Assembly (NCBI GenBank): GCA_041739525.1
Contig: JBGSNQ010000146.1
Location: 1-64,000, forward strand
DNA: 64,000 nt
From: DATJGR01 sp041739525
GTDB lineage: Bacteria > Pseudomonadota > Gammaproteobacteria > Pseudomonadales > Azotimanducaceae
Direction: 5' to 3'
Below are positions 49,997 through 58,557 of this stretch, one piece after another. Each line of letters begins with the position of its first letter. Position 1 is the first letter of the stretch. The notes under the pieces were generated by a model. It was not told the DNA's origin, made no database searches, and was given only the letters and a program-made list of their open reading frames with translations. The position numbers were made by a program, and so were the translations under genes.

Positions 49997-50739
49997 AGCA
50001 TCGTGCTGCCGCCGTTGACGCTGATCACCTGCCCGGTCACGAACGACGCTTCGGAGCTTGCGAGATACGCCACCATCGAGGCGACCTCTTCCATTTCACC
50101 GGGACGCCCCATGGGAATGACGTCGGTGAACTTCTCGATCAGTGCGTTACCCGTACCCATGAGCTTCTTCACCGGCGGCGTTGCAACCATACACGGCGCA
50201 ACGGTGTTTACGGTGATGCCCTGCTTCGCGAATTCACGCGCAAGGCCGGTCGTCAGACCGTGCACCCCGCCCTTCGCCGCGTTATAGGCCGCGTGATCCC
50301 ACAGACCGTTGCGCACCGAGTCGGCGCCGATGTTGACGATGCGCCCGCGGCCCTGCTGCAGCATCACCGGCAACACCGCATGACAACACCACAACGTGGT
50401 CCACAGGTTGCGGTTCATCGTCTGATGCAGTGTTTCCGCGGTGTGTTCGAGGAACGGCCGTATCACGCCGCCGCCGGCATTGTTCACCAGCACATCGATC
50501 GCGCCGAAATGCTGTTTCGTCTTGCCGACCATGTCGCGTACGACGGCTTCGACCGACAGATCACCGACATGTCCGATCGTGTCGCCGCCGAGTTCGCGCA
50601 CCATCGCATCGACGTTGGCCTGCACGACGTCCGCCACCATCAGTTTCATGCCGTCGGCATGCAGCCGCTTCGCGATGACGCCGCCGATGCCGCTGCCCGC
50701 GCCGGTGACGATGCCGATCTTGCCGCTGAGGCTGCTCAT
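49993..50739 (-). CDS. SDR-family NAD(P) oxidoreductase
   Basis: A 248-residue classical SDR. It shows KIGIVTGAGSGIGGVIAKRL at the start, LVNNAGGGVIRPFL, the catalytic Ser in VNIGADSVRNG and YxxxK in AAYNAAKGGVHGLT, ending in VTGQVISVNGGSTM. In Rieske clusters such enzymes often oxidise the cis-dihydrodiol to the catechol, a fitting role here. It overlaps the upstream extradiol gene stop and the downstream ferredoxin start, so the three are coupled. Confidence 0.88.
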   Translation of the reverse strand: MSSLSGKIGIVTGAGSGIGGVIAKRLHADGMKLMVADVVQANVDAMVRELGGDTIGHVGDLSVEAVVRDMVGKTKQHFGAIDVLVNNAGGGVIRPFLEHTAETLHQTMNRNLWTTLWCCHAVLPVMLQQGRGRIVNIGADSVRNGLWDHAAYNAAKGGVHGLTTGLAREFAKQGITVNTVAPCMVATPPVKKLMGTGNALIEKFTDVIPMGRPGEMEEVASMVAYLASSEASFVTGQVISVNGGSTML

Positions 50740-51641
50740 GATGCGAGTGGCTCGATGGCGCCTTTGGACGCGAAGCCCGGTTCCGGCACGGCGCCCCAGA
50801 AGTCGATCGACTTCAACCCTGGCGGCAGCAGCCGCGGCTGGCGCGGATTCGTTTCCGGGAACTCCTCCATGCCGAAGCTGTATTCGAGCGTGAGTCCGTC
50901 CGGATCGAGGAAGTAAAGGAACACCGATTCCGACGGTGGATGCCGGCCGGGGCCGAACACGATCGGCACCTGAGCCTTCTTCATCCGGTACATCGCGCGA
51001 CCGATGTCGTCCATGTCGGTGACCATGAAGTTGACGTGATTCAGCCGGTTTTCTCCGGCATTGCCGAGCCCGAACGAGTGATGCAGCGGATTCGGAAAAC
51101 AACGCATGAACGTGACCGTGCCCTCGATTCGATCAGACGCGCGGAAGTTCAGCTGTTCGAGGAAGAACTTCTCGGTCGCCTTGTGATCCTTCGCGAACAG
51201 CACCATGTGGCCGAGGCGCGCAATCTTCGCCACGCTCGGAACGAATTCGGACGCGGCTTTGCGCAACGAATGAAAGTACTCGAACGTCGCGCCGGTGTTC
51301 GGTTCGGTGATCCGGAACGCATCCGAAATTCCGAGCGCCTCGCATTCCACCGCGGCAACCGGATGCGCCTCGATGTCGAGCGACTGCAGGTGGCCGCGAA
51401 CCTTCGCAACGTCGTTGGCAGATTCCATTTCCCAACCGACGCGGCGCAACCCGACTGCATCCGATTGATGCAGCACGACATCGTGATGGCGTTCGCTGCA
51501 GCGGAACAGGCGCTCGCCGTTCAGCGCTTCGCCCGCAGGAGTGAGGCCGACGAAGTCGCGGTAGAAATCGCCGGAGCGCTCTACGTCGGAGACGTTCAGC
51601 GCCACATAGCCCAGGCGGCGGTATCGGAAATCCTGCGGCAT
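50736..51641 (-). CDS. Extradiol-type (VOC superfamily) ring-cleavage dioxygenase
   Basis: A 301-residue protein of two VOC modules. Module one starts RRLGYVALNVSDVERSGDFY. Module two carries likely iron ligands His in ARLGHMVLFAKD, His in NRLNHVNFMVTD and Glu in DGLTLEYSFGMEEFP. Such enzymes open a catechol ring next to the hydroxyls. The start ATG has GGAGG upstream. It overlaps the SDR start (ATGA) and lies 9 bases after the Rieske beta stop. Confidence 0.88.
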   Translation of the reverse strand: MPQDFRYRRLGYVALNVSDVERSGDFYRDFVGLTPAGEALNGERLFRCSERHHDVVLHQSDAVGLRRVGWEMESANDVAKVRGHLQSLDIEAHPVAAVECEALGISDAFRITEPNTGATFEYFHSLRKAASEFVPSVAKIARLGHMVLFAKDHKATEKFFLEQLNFRASDRIEGTVTFMRCFPNPLHHSFGLGNAGENRLNHVNFMVTDMDDIGRAMYRMKKAQVPIVFGPGRHPPSESVFLYFLDPDGLTLEYSFGMEEFPETNPRQPRLLPPGLKSIDFWGAVPEPGFASKGAIEPLAS

Positions 51642-51650
51642 ATTGCCTCC

Positions 51651-52163
51651 TTAGATAATGATACTGACCTTGCCCTGCGCGTTGATGTCGTCGGTGTCGA
51701 TGAACGATGTCTTGCTGCGGATTCTGATTGCGCCGCCGTCGACGCACAGCTCGTACCGATGGTGCCCGAGGTACGTCTCGGTCACACCGCGTTTGCTGCG
51801 ATAGGTGACGAAGTTCGACGTCGCCATGAACGAGTCGTCAGCGCCGCCGAGAATGCGCACGTTCGACACCATCCGGCGGCACCGCGAGTGCGGGAATTCG
51901 ACGTGCGCGTTCTTCTTGCCGAGGCGCTTCACGCGCTCTGTAAGGCGGTGATAGTCGTCGGCAACGTAGAACAGCGTGGTCGCAGGATCGACGTCGTCGT
52001 TCGACCCTGCCGGCGGCACCAGATAGCGGGCGCCTGGCACGAATAGCGCGAGCCATTCCTCCAACCGCCATTCGTCGAGCAGCGCCGCTTCCAGATACAG
52101 GAAGTCCTCCAGTTCGGCGCGCGTCACCGTCAGTGCTTTCGCCTTTGGCGACGCGGCGCTCAC
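51651..52163 (-). CDS. Ring-hydroxylating dioxygenase beta subunit
   Basis: A 170-residue NTF2-fold protein typical of dioxygenase small subunits: LEDFLYLEAALLDEWRLEEW, LALFVPGARYLVPPAG and RMVSNVRILGG. It pairs with the alpha subunit encoded immediately upstream; its GTG start overlaps the alpha stop (GTGA). It has a structural role in the alpha3beta3 hexamer. The longer open frame upstream is a shadow of the alpha gene. Confidence 0.9.
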   Translation of the reverse strand: MSAASPKAKALTVTRAELEDFLYLEAALLDEWRLEEWLALFVPGARYLVPPAGSNDDVDPATTLFYVADDYHRLTERVKRLGKKNAHVEFPHSRCRRMVSNVRILGGADDSFMATSNFVTYRSKRGVTETYLGHHRYELCVDGGAIRIRSKTSFIDTDDINAQGKVSIII

Positions 52164-53443
52164 GATTGCGCGCTCGCCATACGTCGGTTCCACTCGCGCC
52201 AGAAGACGCGCATCTGGGCTTCGTCCTCGATGATCGGATTGGCCTCGTTCATCCCCTTCGAGATGTCGTTCCAGCCCGCCATCGCTGCGTTGTTGTAGCC
52301 GCGCTGGCACAGCGCGAGCGCTTCGCAATCGTCGGGCGTTGCAAAGCCGCCGGGGCCGAGAAACTCGAGATAGTTGTACAGTCGCCGCTCGCGCATCACC
52401 GGATCTTCGTCTTTCGGCGCCAGCGCCCACGCGCTGACGTTCTGCTGGCCGGGCGCCACCGGAAAGAACGTCCGCACCGTTACTGCCATGATGTCGTTGA
52501 TGACGAGGTTCGGGAAAATCAGCATGTTGCGGTTCTGAAAAGCGATGCGCTCCGCGCGCGCCTTGCCGAACCGTTTCTCCAGTCGCGCGCGAATCTCCGC
52601 CGTATCGGCGTCGCCCTTCTCACCCCATGCCTTCACCGGCTTGGCGACCGGACGCCCCCACGGGGCGCCGTACTCGATGACGGCATGGCCGTTGCCGAGA
52701 TCGTTCGGCTTGTTCACCGTCGTCAGGTTTTCGCCGAGCTGGCCGCCGGACGCCATCACGTAGTCGAAGTACGTCGCGTGCGTCGGCATGCCGTGGTAAC
52801 CGTCGATGCTGTTCTCGCACAAGAGTTTCCAGTTCGCCGCGAAACCGTATTCCTGCATGCCGCCGACGATTTCCATACCCACGTCGGATTGATCCATCAC
52901 CAGGTCGATGAACTCCGTCGCACCGGCGAGATACGTCACCAGGTCCACTGCGTTGCGGTCGTAGTTGACGAAATAGAGACCTCGATACTGATCGAGCTGC
53001 GGTACCTGCACGAGGTTGTGCACACCGTCTACGTTGGAGCCTTCCGCGTAACGCTCGGTACCGGGACGATTGACGAGCTTGCCCTGCAGGTCGAACGCCC
53101 ACGCGTGATAGAAGCAGCGGAACATCTTGTCGTTGCCGCTTTTCTCGCGGCACACCATTGCGCCGCGATGCGGGCAGGTGTTGAAGAAGGCGCGCACGTG
53201 ATCGTCCTTACCGCGCACTACGATGAGTTCGCGCCCCCCAACCGTTCTCGTTAGGAAGTCGCCTTTCGCCGCCACTTCGGATTCGTGGCCGACGTAGAGC
53301 CAGCAGGTATCGAAGATGAAGCGACGCTCGCGCTCGAGAATCGCCGGGTCGACGAATACGCGGCGATTGACGCGGAACAACCCCCGCGCGCGGTCTTCGG
53401 AAATGTACGGCTCGATGACCGCTTCGGCTCTGACGGCGCTCAT
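52160..53443 (-). CDS. Ring-hydroxylating dioxygenase alpha subunit (Rieske)
   Basis: A 427-residue catalytic subunit. The Rieske ligands are in TCPHRGAMVC and FRCFYHAWAFDLQG (about residues 85-115). The mononuclear iron ligands are around CENSIDGYHGMPTHATYFDY (about residues 210-230). It adds O2 to an aromatic ring to give a cis-dihydrodiol. It is the first gene of the minus-strand operon alpha-beta-extradiol-SDR-ferredoxin-amidohydrolase and is divergent from the TetR gene, across a 152-base control region. Confidence 0.93.
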   Translation of the reverse strand: MSAVRAEAVIEPYISEDRARGLFRVNRRVFVDPAILERERRFIFDTCWLYVGHESEVAAKGDFLTRTVGGRELIVVRGKDDHVRAFFNTCPHRGAMVCREKSGNDKMFRCFYHAWAFDLQGKLVNRPGTERYAEGSNVDGVHNLVQVPQLDQYRGLYFVNYDRNAVDLVTYLAGATEFIDLVMDQSDVGMEIVGGMQEYGFAANWKLLCENSIDGYHGMPTHATYFDYVMASGGQLGENLTTVNKPNDLGNGHAVIEYGAPWGRPVAKPVKAWGEKGDADTAEIRARLEKRFGKARAERIAFQNRNMLIFPNLVINDIMAVTVRTFFPVAPGQQNVSAWALAPKDEDPVMRERRLYNYLEFLGPGGFATPDDCEALALCQRGYNNAAMAGWNDISKGMNEANPIIEDEAQMRVFWREWNRRMASAQS

Positions 53444-53538
53444 TCCCGATCCCTTTACATACCGTGTAGACGCCTTGTAACATGCCTCTTCAATGCGTGT
53501 AAAGCTTGTCTGATCAATTGGTTTTCTATGATTTCGCT

Positions 53539-53572
53539 TCAGACCATTCGATCTGAGACTTTTACCGTCTGA
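53539..53572. promoter_or_regulatory. Candidate TetR operator in the divergent region
   Basis: TCAGAC (53,539-53,544) and GTCTGA (53,567-53,572) are perfect inverted repeats. Nested within are TCAGA-N8-TCTGA (53,539-53,556) and AGAC-N7-GTCT (53,556-53,570). They lie 24 bases before the TetR ATG in the shared regulatory region. A CTTTACA/TGTAAAG pair lies nearer the dioxygenase gene. These are operator candidates by symmetry and position only. Confidence 0.45.
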
Positions 53573-53595
53573 CTACCCTGTTTTAAAGGAAGCCC

Positions 53596-54237
53596 ATGTC
53601 TGCACTGCAGCCTCGCATGACCCAGGACCAGCGCTCGGCGCTGACGAAAGACAAACTCGCACGCGCCGCATTCGAAGTCATCCGCGACGTCGGCTATGCG
53701 GGCTTCCGAACCGCCGCGGTGGCAAAGGCCGCCGGTGTGTCGCAAGGCGGCCAGTTGCACCACTTCCCGACAAAAGACGATCTCGCACTCGCAGCCGTGG
53801 AGTACGGCAATGCACTCGCCACGCGCAAGACCGAAGCGAATCTCGCGCGTTTTACGGCGGACGACGAACCGGTCGAGGCGATCATCGCCGACAGCATGGA
53901 CTACTACTTCTCGGCCTCGTTCGAGGTGGCCATCGACGTGGTGAAGTCCGGCTCGCAGAACGCCGAGTTACGCCGTGACATCGCCGATTCGAGCCGCACG
54001 TTCCGTGAATACGCCGAGCGCGGCTGGCTCGAGAAGCTCGTCGAGCGCGGTTGGTCGGTTGCCGATGCGCAGGACATCATCGACCTGTCCACCAGCCTGG
54101 TGCGCGGCTTCGCGATCCGGAAATGGATTCACCGGGATACCGGCCAATACAAGCGTCTGATGCAACGCTGGATCGACATCGTCTACGCCAGCTTCGCAAC
54201 ACCGAGCCAACGTCGCGCGCGGCCCGCCTCGAGATGA
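53596..54237 (+). CDS. TetR-family transcriptional regulator
   Basis: A 213-residue protein with an N-terminal TetR HTH: LARAAFEVIRDVGYAGFRTA, AAVAKAAGVSQGGQLHHFPT (about residues 20-65). The C-terminal ligand-binding domain is helical. It stands between the divergent dioxygenase operon and the acyl-CoA dehydrogenase operon, so it probably controls both in response to a substrate or CoA-thioester. AAAGGAAG precedes the ATG. Confidence 0.92.
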   Translation: MSALQPRMTQDQRSALTKDKLARAAFEVIRDVGYAGFRTAAVAKAAGVSQGGQLHHFPTKDDLALAAVEYGNALATRKTEANLARFTADDEPVEAIIADSMDYYFSASFEVAIDVVKSGSQNAELRRDIADSSRTFREYAERGWLEKLVERGWSVADAQDIIDLSTSLVRGFAIRKWIHRDTGQYKRLMQRWIDIVYASFATPSQRRARPASR

Positions 54238-54293
54238 CTTCGAGATAGCTTCGCGACAACAGATCGATACGGGGGCGACCCCAGGGAGGACAC

Positions 54294-55511
54294 GTGGACT
54301 TCGAATTGCCGAGCGAGAACGACCCGCGTCGCCGCGCCGTACGGGCGTGGTGCGAAGCGCACCCCAAGCCGACCGGCATGGAACTCGCGAAAGCCGGGTA
54401 CGTGGTGCCGCACTGGCCGCGGCCGTGGGGGCTCGATGCCGAACCGGAACTACAACTGATCATCGACGACGAACTGAAGCGCGCCGGCATCTCGCGGCCG
54501 AACAATCCCGTTGCGATCAACAATTGCGGCATATCGCTGGTGCTGCACGGCACGAAGGAGCAGCAGGATCGTTATCTGTGGCCCGCCCTTTCCGGCGAAG
54601 AAACGTGGTGTCAGCTGTTCAGCGAACCGAGTTCCGGATCGGATCTCGCGAGCTTGCGCACGCAGGCGGTACTGCACGGCGATCACTACGTGATCAACGG
54701 CTCGAAGATATGGACGTCCCTCGCACACAAGGCCGCGATCGGGGTGATGGTGGCACGCACCAATCCGGGCGAGCGCAAACACAAAGGACTGTCCACGTTC
54801 ATCATCGACATGCACGCACCCGGCGTTGAAGTGCGGCCGATCGACGACATGACCGGCTTTCCCAACGAGTACAACCAGTGCTTCTTCACCGACGTGCACG
54901 TGGCGGTCGGCAATCGCGTGGGCGCGGAAGGCGACGGCTGGCGCATCAGCAACGCACAGCTGCAGACCGAACGAGTGGCACTCGCAAAACCGGGTGCAAT
55001 CTGGGGCACCGGACCCTCCGCGCGCGAACTCGTCTCTGGCTTGCACGAGGCCGGCGCCCTTGCAGATCCGTTGGTGCGGCAACAGGCGGCCGAACTGTAC
55101 ATCGAAGGCGAAATACTGAGGCTGCTCAAATACCGCAACTTGAGCGACCGGATGCAGGGTCGTCCGCTCGGACCGGAATCGGCCGTTCAGAAGGCGTTGT
55201 CGGCACCGCACGGTCAGCGCGTGATGGCAATGGCACTGGAATGGATGGGTCCGCGAGGCTTGCTGCAACGCGAGGAACCGTTTGCGGGCCAGGCAAGAGA
55301 AGACGGACTCAGCGAAGAGCTCGCTGGCTGGAGCTGGGGCATCTGGTTCAGTCCTGCCGTCACGCTGGGCATCGGCACGACCGAAGTCATGAAGAACGTC
55401 ATCGCCGAGCGGTTGCTCGACATGCCGCGCGAAGACGATCCGGACGTGCGCAAGCCGTGGAACGAAACGCAACAGACACGCAGTGCGCACGAAAGGAGGA
55501 TCGCATCATGA
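54294..55511 (+). CDS. Acyl-CoA dehydrogenase (first of a pair)
   Basis: A 405-residue flavoprotein of the acyl-CoA dehydrogenase family, with the FAD motif QLFSEPSSGSDLASLRTQAV (about residues 105-125) and GSKIWTSLAHKA. The C-terminal helical domain follows (ALEWMGPRGLLQREEP). The GTG start has a strong AGGGAGGA 6 bases upstream. The stop overlaps the next acyl-CoA dehydrogenase start (ATGA). Adjacent paired genes of this sort often encode a heteromeric dehydrogenase for bulky acyl-CoAs. Confidence 0.9.
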   Translation: MDFELPSENDPRRRAVRAWCEAHPKPTGMELAKAGYVVPHWPRPWGLDAEPELQLIIDDELKRAGISRPNNPVAINNCGISLVLHGTKEQQDRYLWPALSGEETWCQLFSEPSSGSDLASLRTQAVLHGDHYVINGSKIWTSLAHKAAIGVMVARTNPGERKHKGLSTFIIDMHAPGVEVRPIDDMTGFPNEYNQCFFTDVHVAVGNRVGAEGDGWRISNAQLQTERVALAKPGAIWGTGPSARELVSGLHEAGALADPLVRQQAAELYIEGEILRLLKYRNLSDRMQGRPLGPESAVQKALSAPHGQRVMAMALEWMGPRGLLQREEPFAGQAREDGLSEELAGWSWGIWFSPAVTLGIGTTEVMKNVIAERLLDMPREDDPDVRKPWNETQQTRSAHERRIAS

Positions 55512-56605
55512 ACTTCGCCTTCAACGAAGATCAGGACCGGTTGCGCGACAGCGCGGTTCGGTTCCTGCGCGACCGCGTCGACCTGGCCCGCCTCACTGCA
55601 CAAGGCAATCGACCCGACACCACCTATGACAAGACTCTGTGGAGCGAAATCGTTGCGCTCGGCTGGACCGGATTGATCGTCCCGGAAGAATACGGCGGCC
55701 TCGGGCTGAGCCTGGTCGACTGGGTGGTGATCACCGAGGAGTTCGGCCGTGTACTCGCGCCCTGCCCTTATCTCGGCAACTACGCGGGCACCCTTGCGTT
55801 GCTGCGCGCGGGATCCACCGACCAGAAGGAAACGCTGCTGCCGCAAATCGTGTCGGGCGATGCGCAAGCCGCACTGGCATGGAGCGAGAGCGAACAGTCC
55901 GAGGACGCACACGCAGTGACTGCCACGGTACGCAACGGTCGCCTGAACGGAATCAAACGTTACGTCATCGATGCCGATACCGCCACGCACCTGATCGTCT
56001 CCGCTCGCAACACCAAGGGCTCGTTGGGGCTATACGTCGTCGCACGCGGTGACGGCGTTTCGATCGAACCGGCACCGTGGATGGACATCACGCGACGCGT
56101 ATGTACCGTGACCTTCGACAATGCTCGTGCAGAAACGATGCCGATGGCTTTCGATGACGCATGGCCCTGGATAACCGACCGCGTGTTGCTGGCGCTCGCG
56201 TCGGAGAACGCCGGCGGCGCGGAGTCGATCCTGCGCCAGACCGTTGCCTACGCGAACCAGCGCATCCAGTTCGGCAAGCCGATCGCCTCGTACCAGGCGA
56301 TCAAGCACAAGTGCGCCGACATGATGATGAAGGTGGAGTCCGCGAAGGCGCTCACCTACTACTGCGCGTGGGCACTCGCACAGGGTGTCGCCGAAGGCCC
56401 GCTCGCGGCATCGATGGCGAAGAGCTTCACGTCCGACGCGTATCGCTTCTGCACCAGCGAAGCGATCCAGATTCACGGCGCAATCGGCTTCACGTGGGAA
56501 ATGACGGTGCATCTGTATTTCAAACGCGCCCGCGCCAACGCGGTGATGTTCGGAAACCCAGCCGCACATCGAGAGCGCGTCATTCAACTGGTCACGGCCG
56601 CGTGA
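55508..56605 (+). CDS. Acyl-CoA dehydrogenase (second of a pair)
   Basis: A 365-residue member of the family: NEDQDRLRDSAVRFLRDRVD, VPEEYGGLGLSLVDWVVITE, then C-terminal QRIQFGKPIASYQAIKHKCA and EAIQIHGAIGFTWEMTVHLY. The middle FAD motif is divergent (ALAWSESEQSEDAHAVT), as in the second subunit of alpha2beta2 enzymes from steroid-type catabolism. Start ATG overlaps the previous stop; the stop overlaps the CoA-transferase GTG. Substrate unknown. Confidence 0.88.
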   Translation: MNFAFNEDQDRLRDSAVRFLRDRVDLARLTAQGNRPDTTYDKTLWSEIVALGWTGLIVPEEYGGLGLSLVDWVVITEEFGRVLAPCPYLGNYAGTLALLRAGSTDQKETLLPQIVSGDAQAALAWSESEQSEDAHAVTATVRNGRLNGIKRYVIDADTATHLIVSARNTKGSLGLYVVARGDGVSIEPAPWMDITRRVCTVTFDNARAETMPMAFDDAWPWITDRVLLALASENAGGAESILRQTVAYANQRIQFGKPIASYQAIKHKCADMMMKVESAKALTYYCAWALAQGVAEGPLAASMAKSFTSDAYRFCTSEAIQIHGAIGFTWEMTVHLYFKRARANAVMFGNPAAHRERVIQLVTAA

Positions 56606-57783
56606 ACGCCCCCTCCGACCGCAGCCGGCCGCTCGACGGCATCCGCGTACTCGATTTCACCGCGGTCGTGTCCGGACCGTACTGCACGCGCCTGCTCGCC
56701 GACATGGGCGCCACCGTCATCAAAGTGGAAGCGGACGGCGGCGATCTGTTGCGCCACGCGGTGCCCCTCAGTGCGGCCGGCAGTCGTTACTTTGCCGCGT
56801 TCAATGCCGGCAAGCAGAGCATCGTGATCGACCTGAAAACGCCGAGAGGTTCCGCCATTGCGCGCGACCTCGCGGCGAAATGCGATGTGATCGTAGAGAA
56901 CTTCCGCCCGGGCGTCATGGCGAAGCTCGGCCTGGGATACGACGCGCTTGCAGAGGCGAATCCCGCGCTCATCTATTGCTCGATCTCCGGTTTCGGCCAG
57001 ACCGGACCGATGCGCGACTGGCCGGCGTACGCGCCGATCGTGCACGCGCTGAGCGGTTTCGATCATGTGTTCACGCAGTGCCAGGACGATCGCAGCAATC
57101 CGCCGATCACCGGCATCCAGGTGGCCGACGTGCTGACGGGCGCATTCGCGTTCGGCGCAATTCAGTCCGCTTTGATCAAACGTTTCAGAACCGGCCGCGG
57201 CGACTACATCGACGCGACGCTGATCGAATCTTCGATGGCGCTGGTCACCGGCGACCTGCAGATGCCGCAGATCGAAACCGACACGCGCATTCAAACCTTC
57301 AAAGCGGTGCGCGCGCACGATGGCTTCGTGATGCCGGTGATCCTCACGGAAAAAGCGTTCGAAACGCTGTGCTCGATCATCGATCCGAACCTGCTGCAGG
57401 ATCCGCGCTTCAGCCACCGCGTGCCGCGCGCGAAACACACCGCCGAATTGCGCGCCGCAATCGAAGCATGGGCGTCGCAGCGCAGCGCTCGCGAATGCCA
57501 GGAAACGTTGATGGCGGTCGGTGTGCCATGCGCGCGTTACGCGACCGTCGAGGACGTGCTCGACGATGCGCACCTCAACGCGCGCGGCAGCTTTACGACG
57601 CTCGACGACGGCGCCGGATCGTTCGTCGTCAACAATGCGCCATTCCGGTTTCGGAACAGCGACACTGCAATTCGCGAGGGTGCGCCGAGACTCGGACAGC
57701 ACACGACGGCGATTCTGACGGACCTGCTTGGTCTCGACCCGCAACAACTACAGTCGCTCGCAGCGGATCGCATAGTATCCTGA
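56602..57783 (+). CDS. Class III CoA-transferase (CaiB/BaiF family)
   Basis: A 393-residue CoA-transferase. It shows LDGIRVLDFTAVVSGPYCTR, LADMGATVIKVE, FNAGKQSIVIDLKTPRG, the conserved catalytic aspartate region ITGIQVADVLTGAFAF and FRTGRGDYIDATLIES. It moves CoA between acyl acids, which would activate a degradation intermediate for the adjacent acyl-CoA dehydrogenases. The GTG start overlaps the dehydrogenase stop (GTGA). Confidence 0.92.
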   Translation: MNAPSDRSRPLDGIRVLDFTAVVSGPYCTRLLADMGATVIKVEADGGDLLRHAVPLSAAGSRYFAAFNAGKQSIVIDLKTPRGSAIARDLAAKCDVIVENFRPGVMAKLGLGYDALAEANPALIYCSISGFGQTGPMRDWPAYAPIVHALSGFDHVFTQCQDDRSNPPITGIQVADVLTGAFAFGAIQSALIKRFRTGRGDYIDATLIESSMALVTGDLQMPQIETDTRIQTFKAVRAHDGFVMPVILTEKAFETLCSIIDPNLLQDPRFSHRVPRAKHTAELRAAIEAWASQRSARECQETLMAVGVPCARYATVEDVLDDAHLNARGSFTTLDDGAGSFVVNNAPFRFRNSDTAIREGAPRLGQHTTAILTDLLGLDPQQLQSLAADRIVS

Positions 57784-57809
57784 CCCTTCGTTTCAACGGG
57801 GAGCAGGCC

Positions 57810-58535
57810 ATGTCGAAGACCGAACGCATCGTCATTCACCACATCGAGGGTCGTCGGTCCGAACGCGTCGCATGGCTGCTCGAAGAGCTCGGCGTTCCCT
57901 ACGAGCTCGATTTCATCCAGGGCGACATCTTCGGTTCGCTCCTGGCGCTCGAAAAACATCATGAAATGCGCATGGCACCGATCGTGCACATCGGCGACGT
58001 GGTGATGGTGGAATCGGCAGCGATCCTCGAATACCTGCTGTCGAAATACGGCAAGGGCTCGACGCTGCGACCGAGCGAGACCTCGCCGGAGTTCCCCGCC
58101 TACCTCGAGTTCCTGCATTTCGCTGAGGGCACCGCGCTCGCAAAGATCATCGCGGACGTGGCCGATACGCGTATGCGCAAAGCACTCGCCGATGCCGGTG
58201 TCGAAGCACCGCCGCCGGTGAAGCTACCGGGCCTTGCCGGTTCGCGCACGGGGTCGCAACGCGTGATGCACTACGCCGAGAACACGCTGGCGAAGCGTCT
58301 GTACTTCGCGGGCGCCCAGTTCACCGCCGCCGACATCATGATGCAGTTCGCGCTGAAGCTCGGCGGCCCGATCGCTTCGGGTGCCGAGTTCAACGTCAAA
58401 GCGATTTTGAGCGGCGAAACGGATTACTTCGCCGACTTCCCGAAGGTGAAGGATTTCATGCAGCGGATGGCGGCGCGGCCGGCCTTCCAACGCGCGATGA
58501 AATCGACGATGCCTAAGGGACCGCCGTCGATGTGA
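57810..58535 (+). CDS. Glutathione S-transferase
   Basis: A 241-residue GST. The N-terminal thioredoxin-like domain is RRSERVAWLLEELGVPYELD, with the glutathione-binding VMVESAAILEYLLSKYG (about residues 65-82). The helical C-terminal domain includes LYFAGAQFTAADIMMQFAL. It follows the CoA-transferase by 26 bases, so it belongs to the catabolic operon, perhaps handling reactive ring-cleavage intermediates. It converges on the RND adaptor. Confidence 0.9.
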   Translation: MSKTERIVIHHIEGRRSERVAWLLEELGVPYELDFIQGDIFGSLLALEKHHEMRMAPIVHIGDVVMVESAAILEYLLSKYGKGSTLRPSETSPEFPAYLEFLHFAEGTALAKIIADVADTRMRKALADAGVEAPPPVKLPGLAGSRTGSQRVMHYAENTLAKRLYFAGAQFTAADIMMQFALKLGGPIASGAEFNVKAILSGETDYFADFPKVKDFMQRMAARPAFQRAMKSTMPKGPPSM

Positions 58536-58557
58536 GCCGATTCAGCGTCGCCACCCC

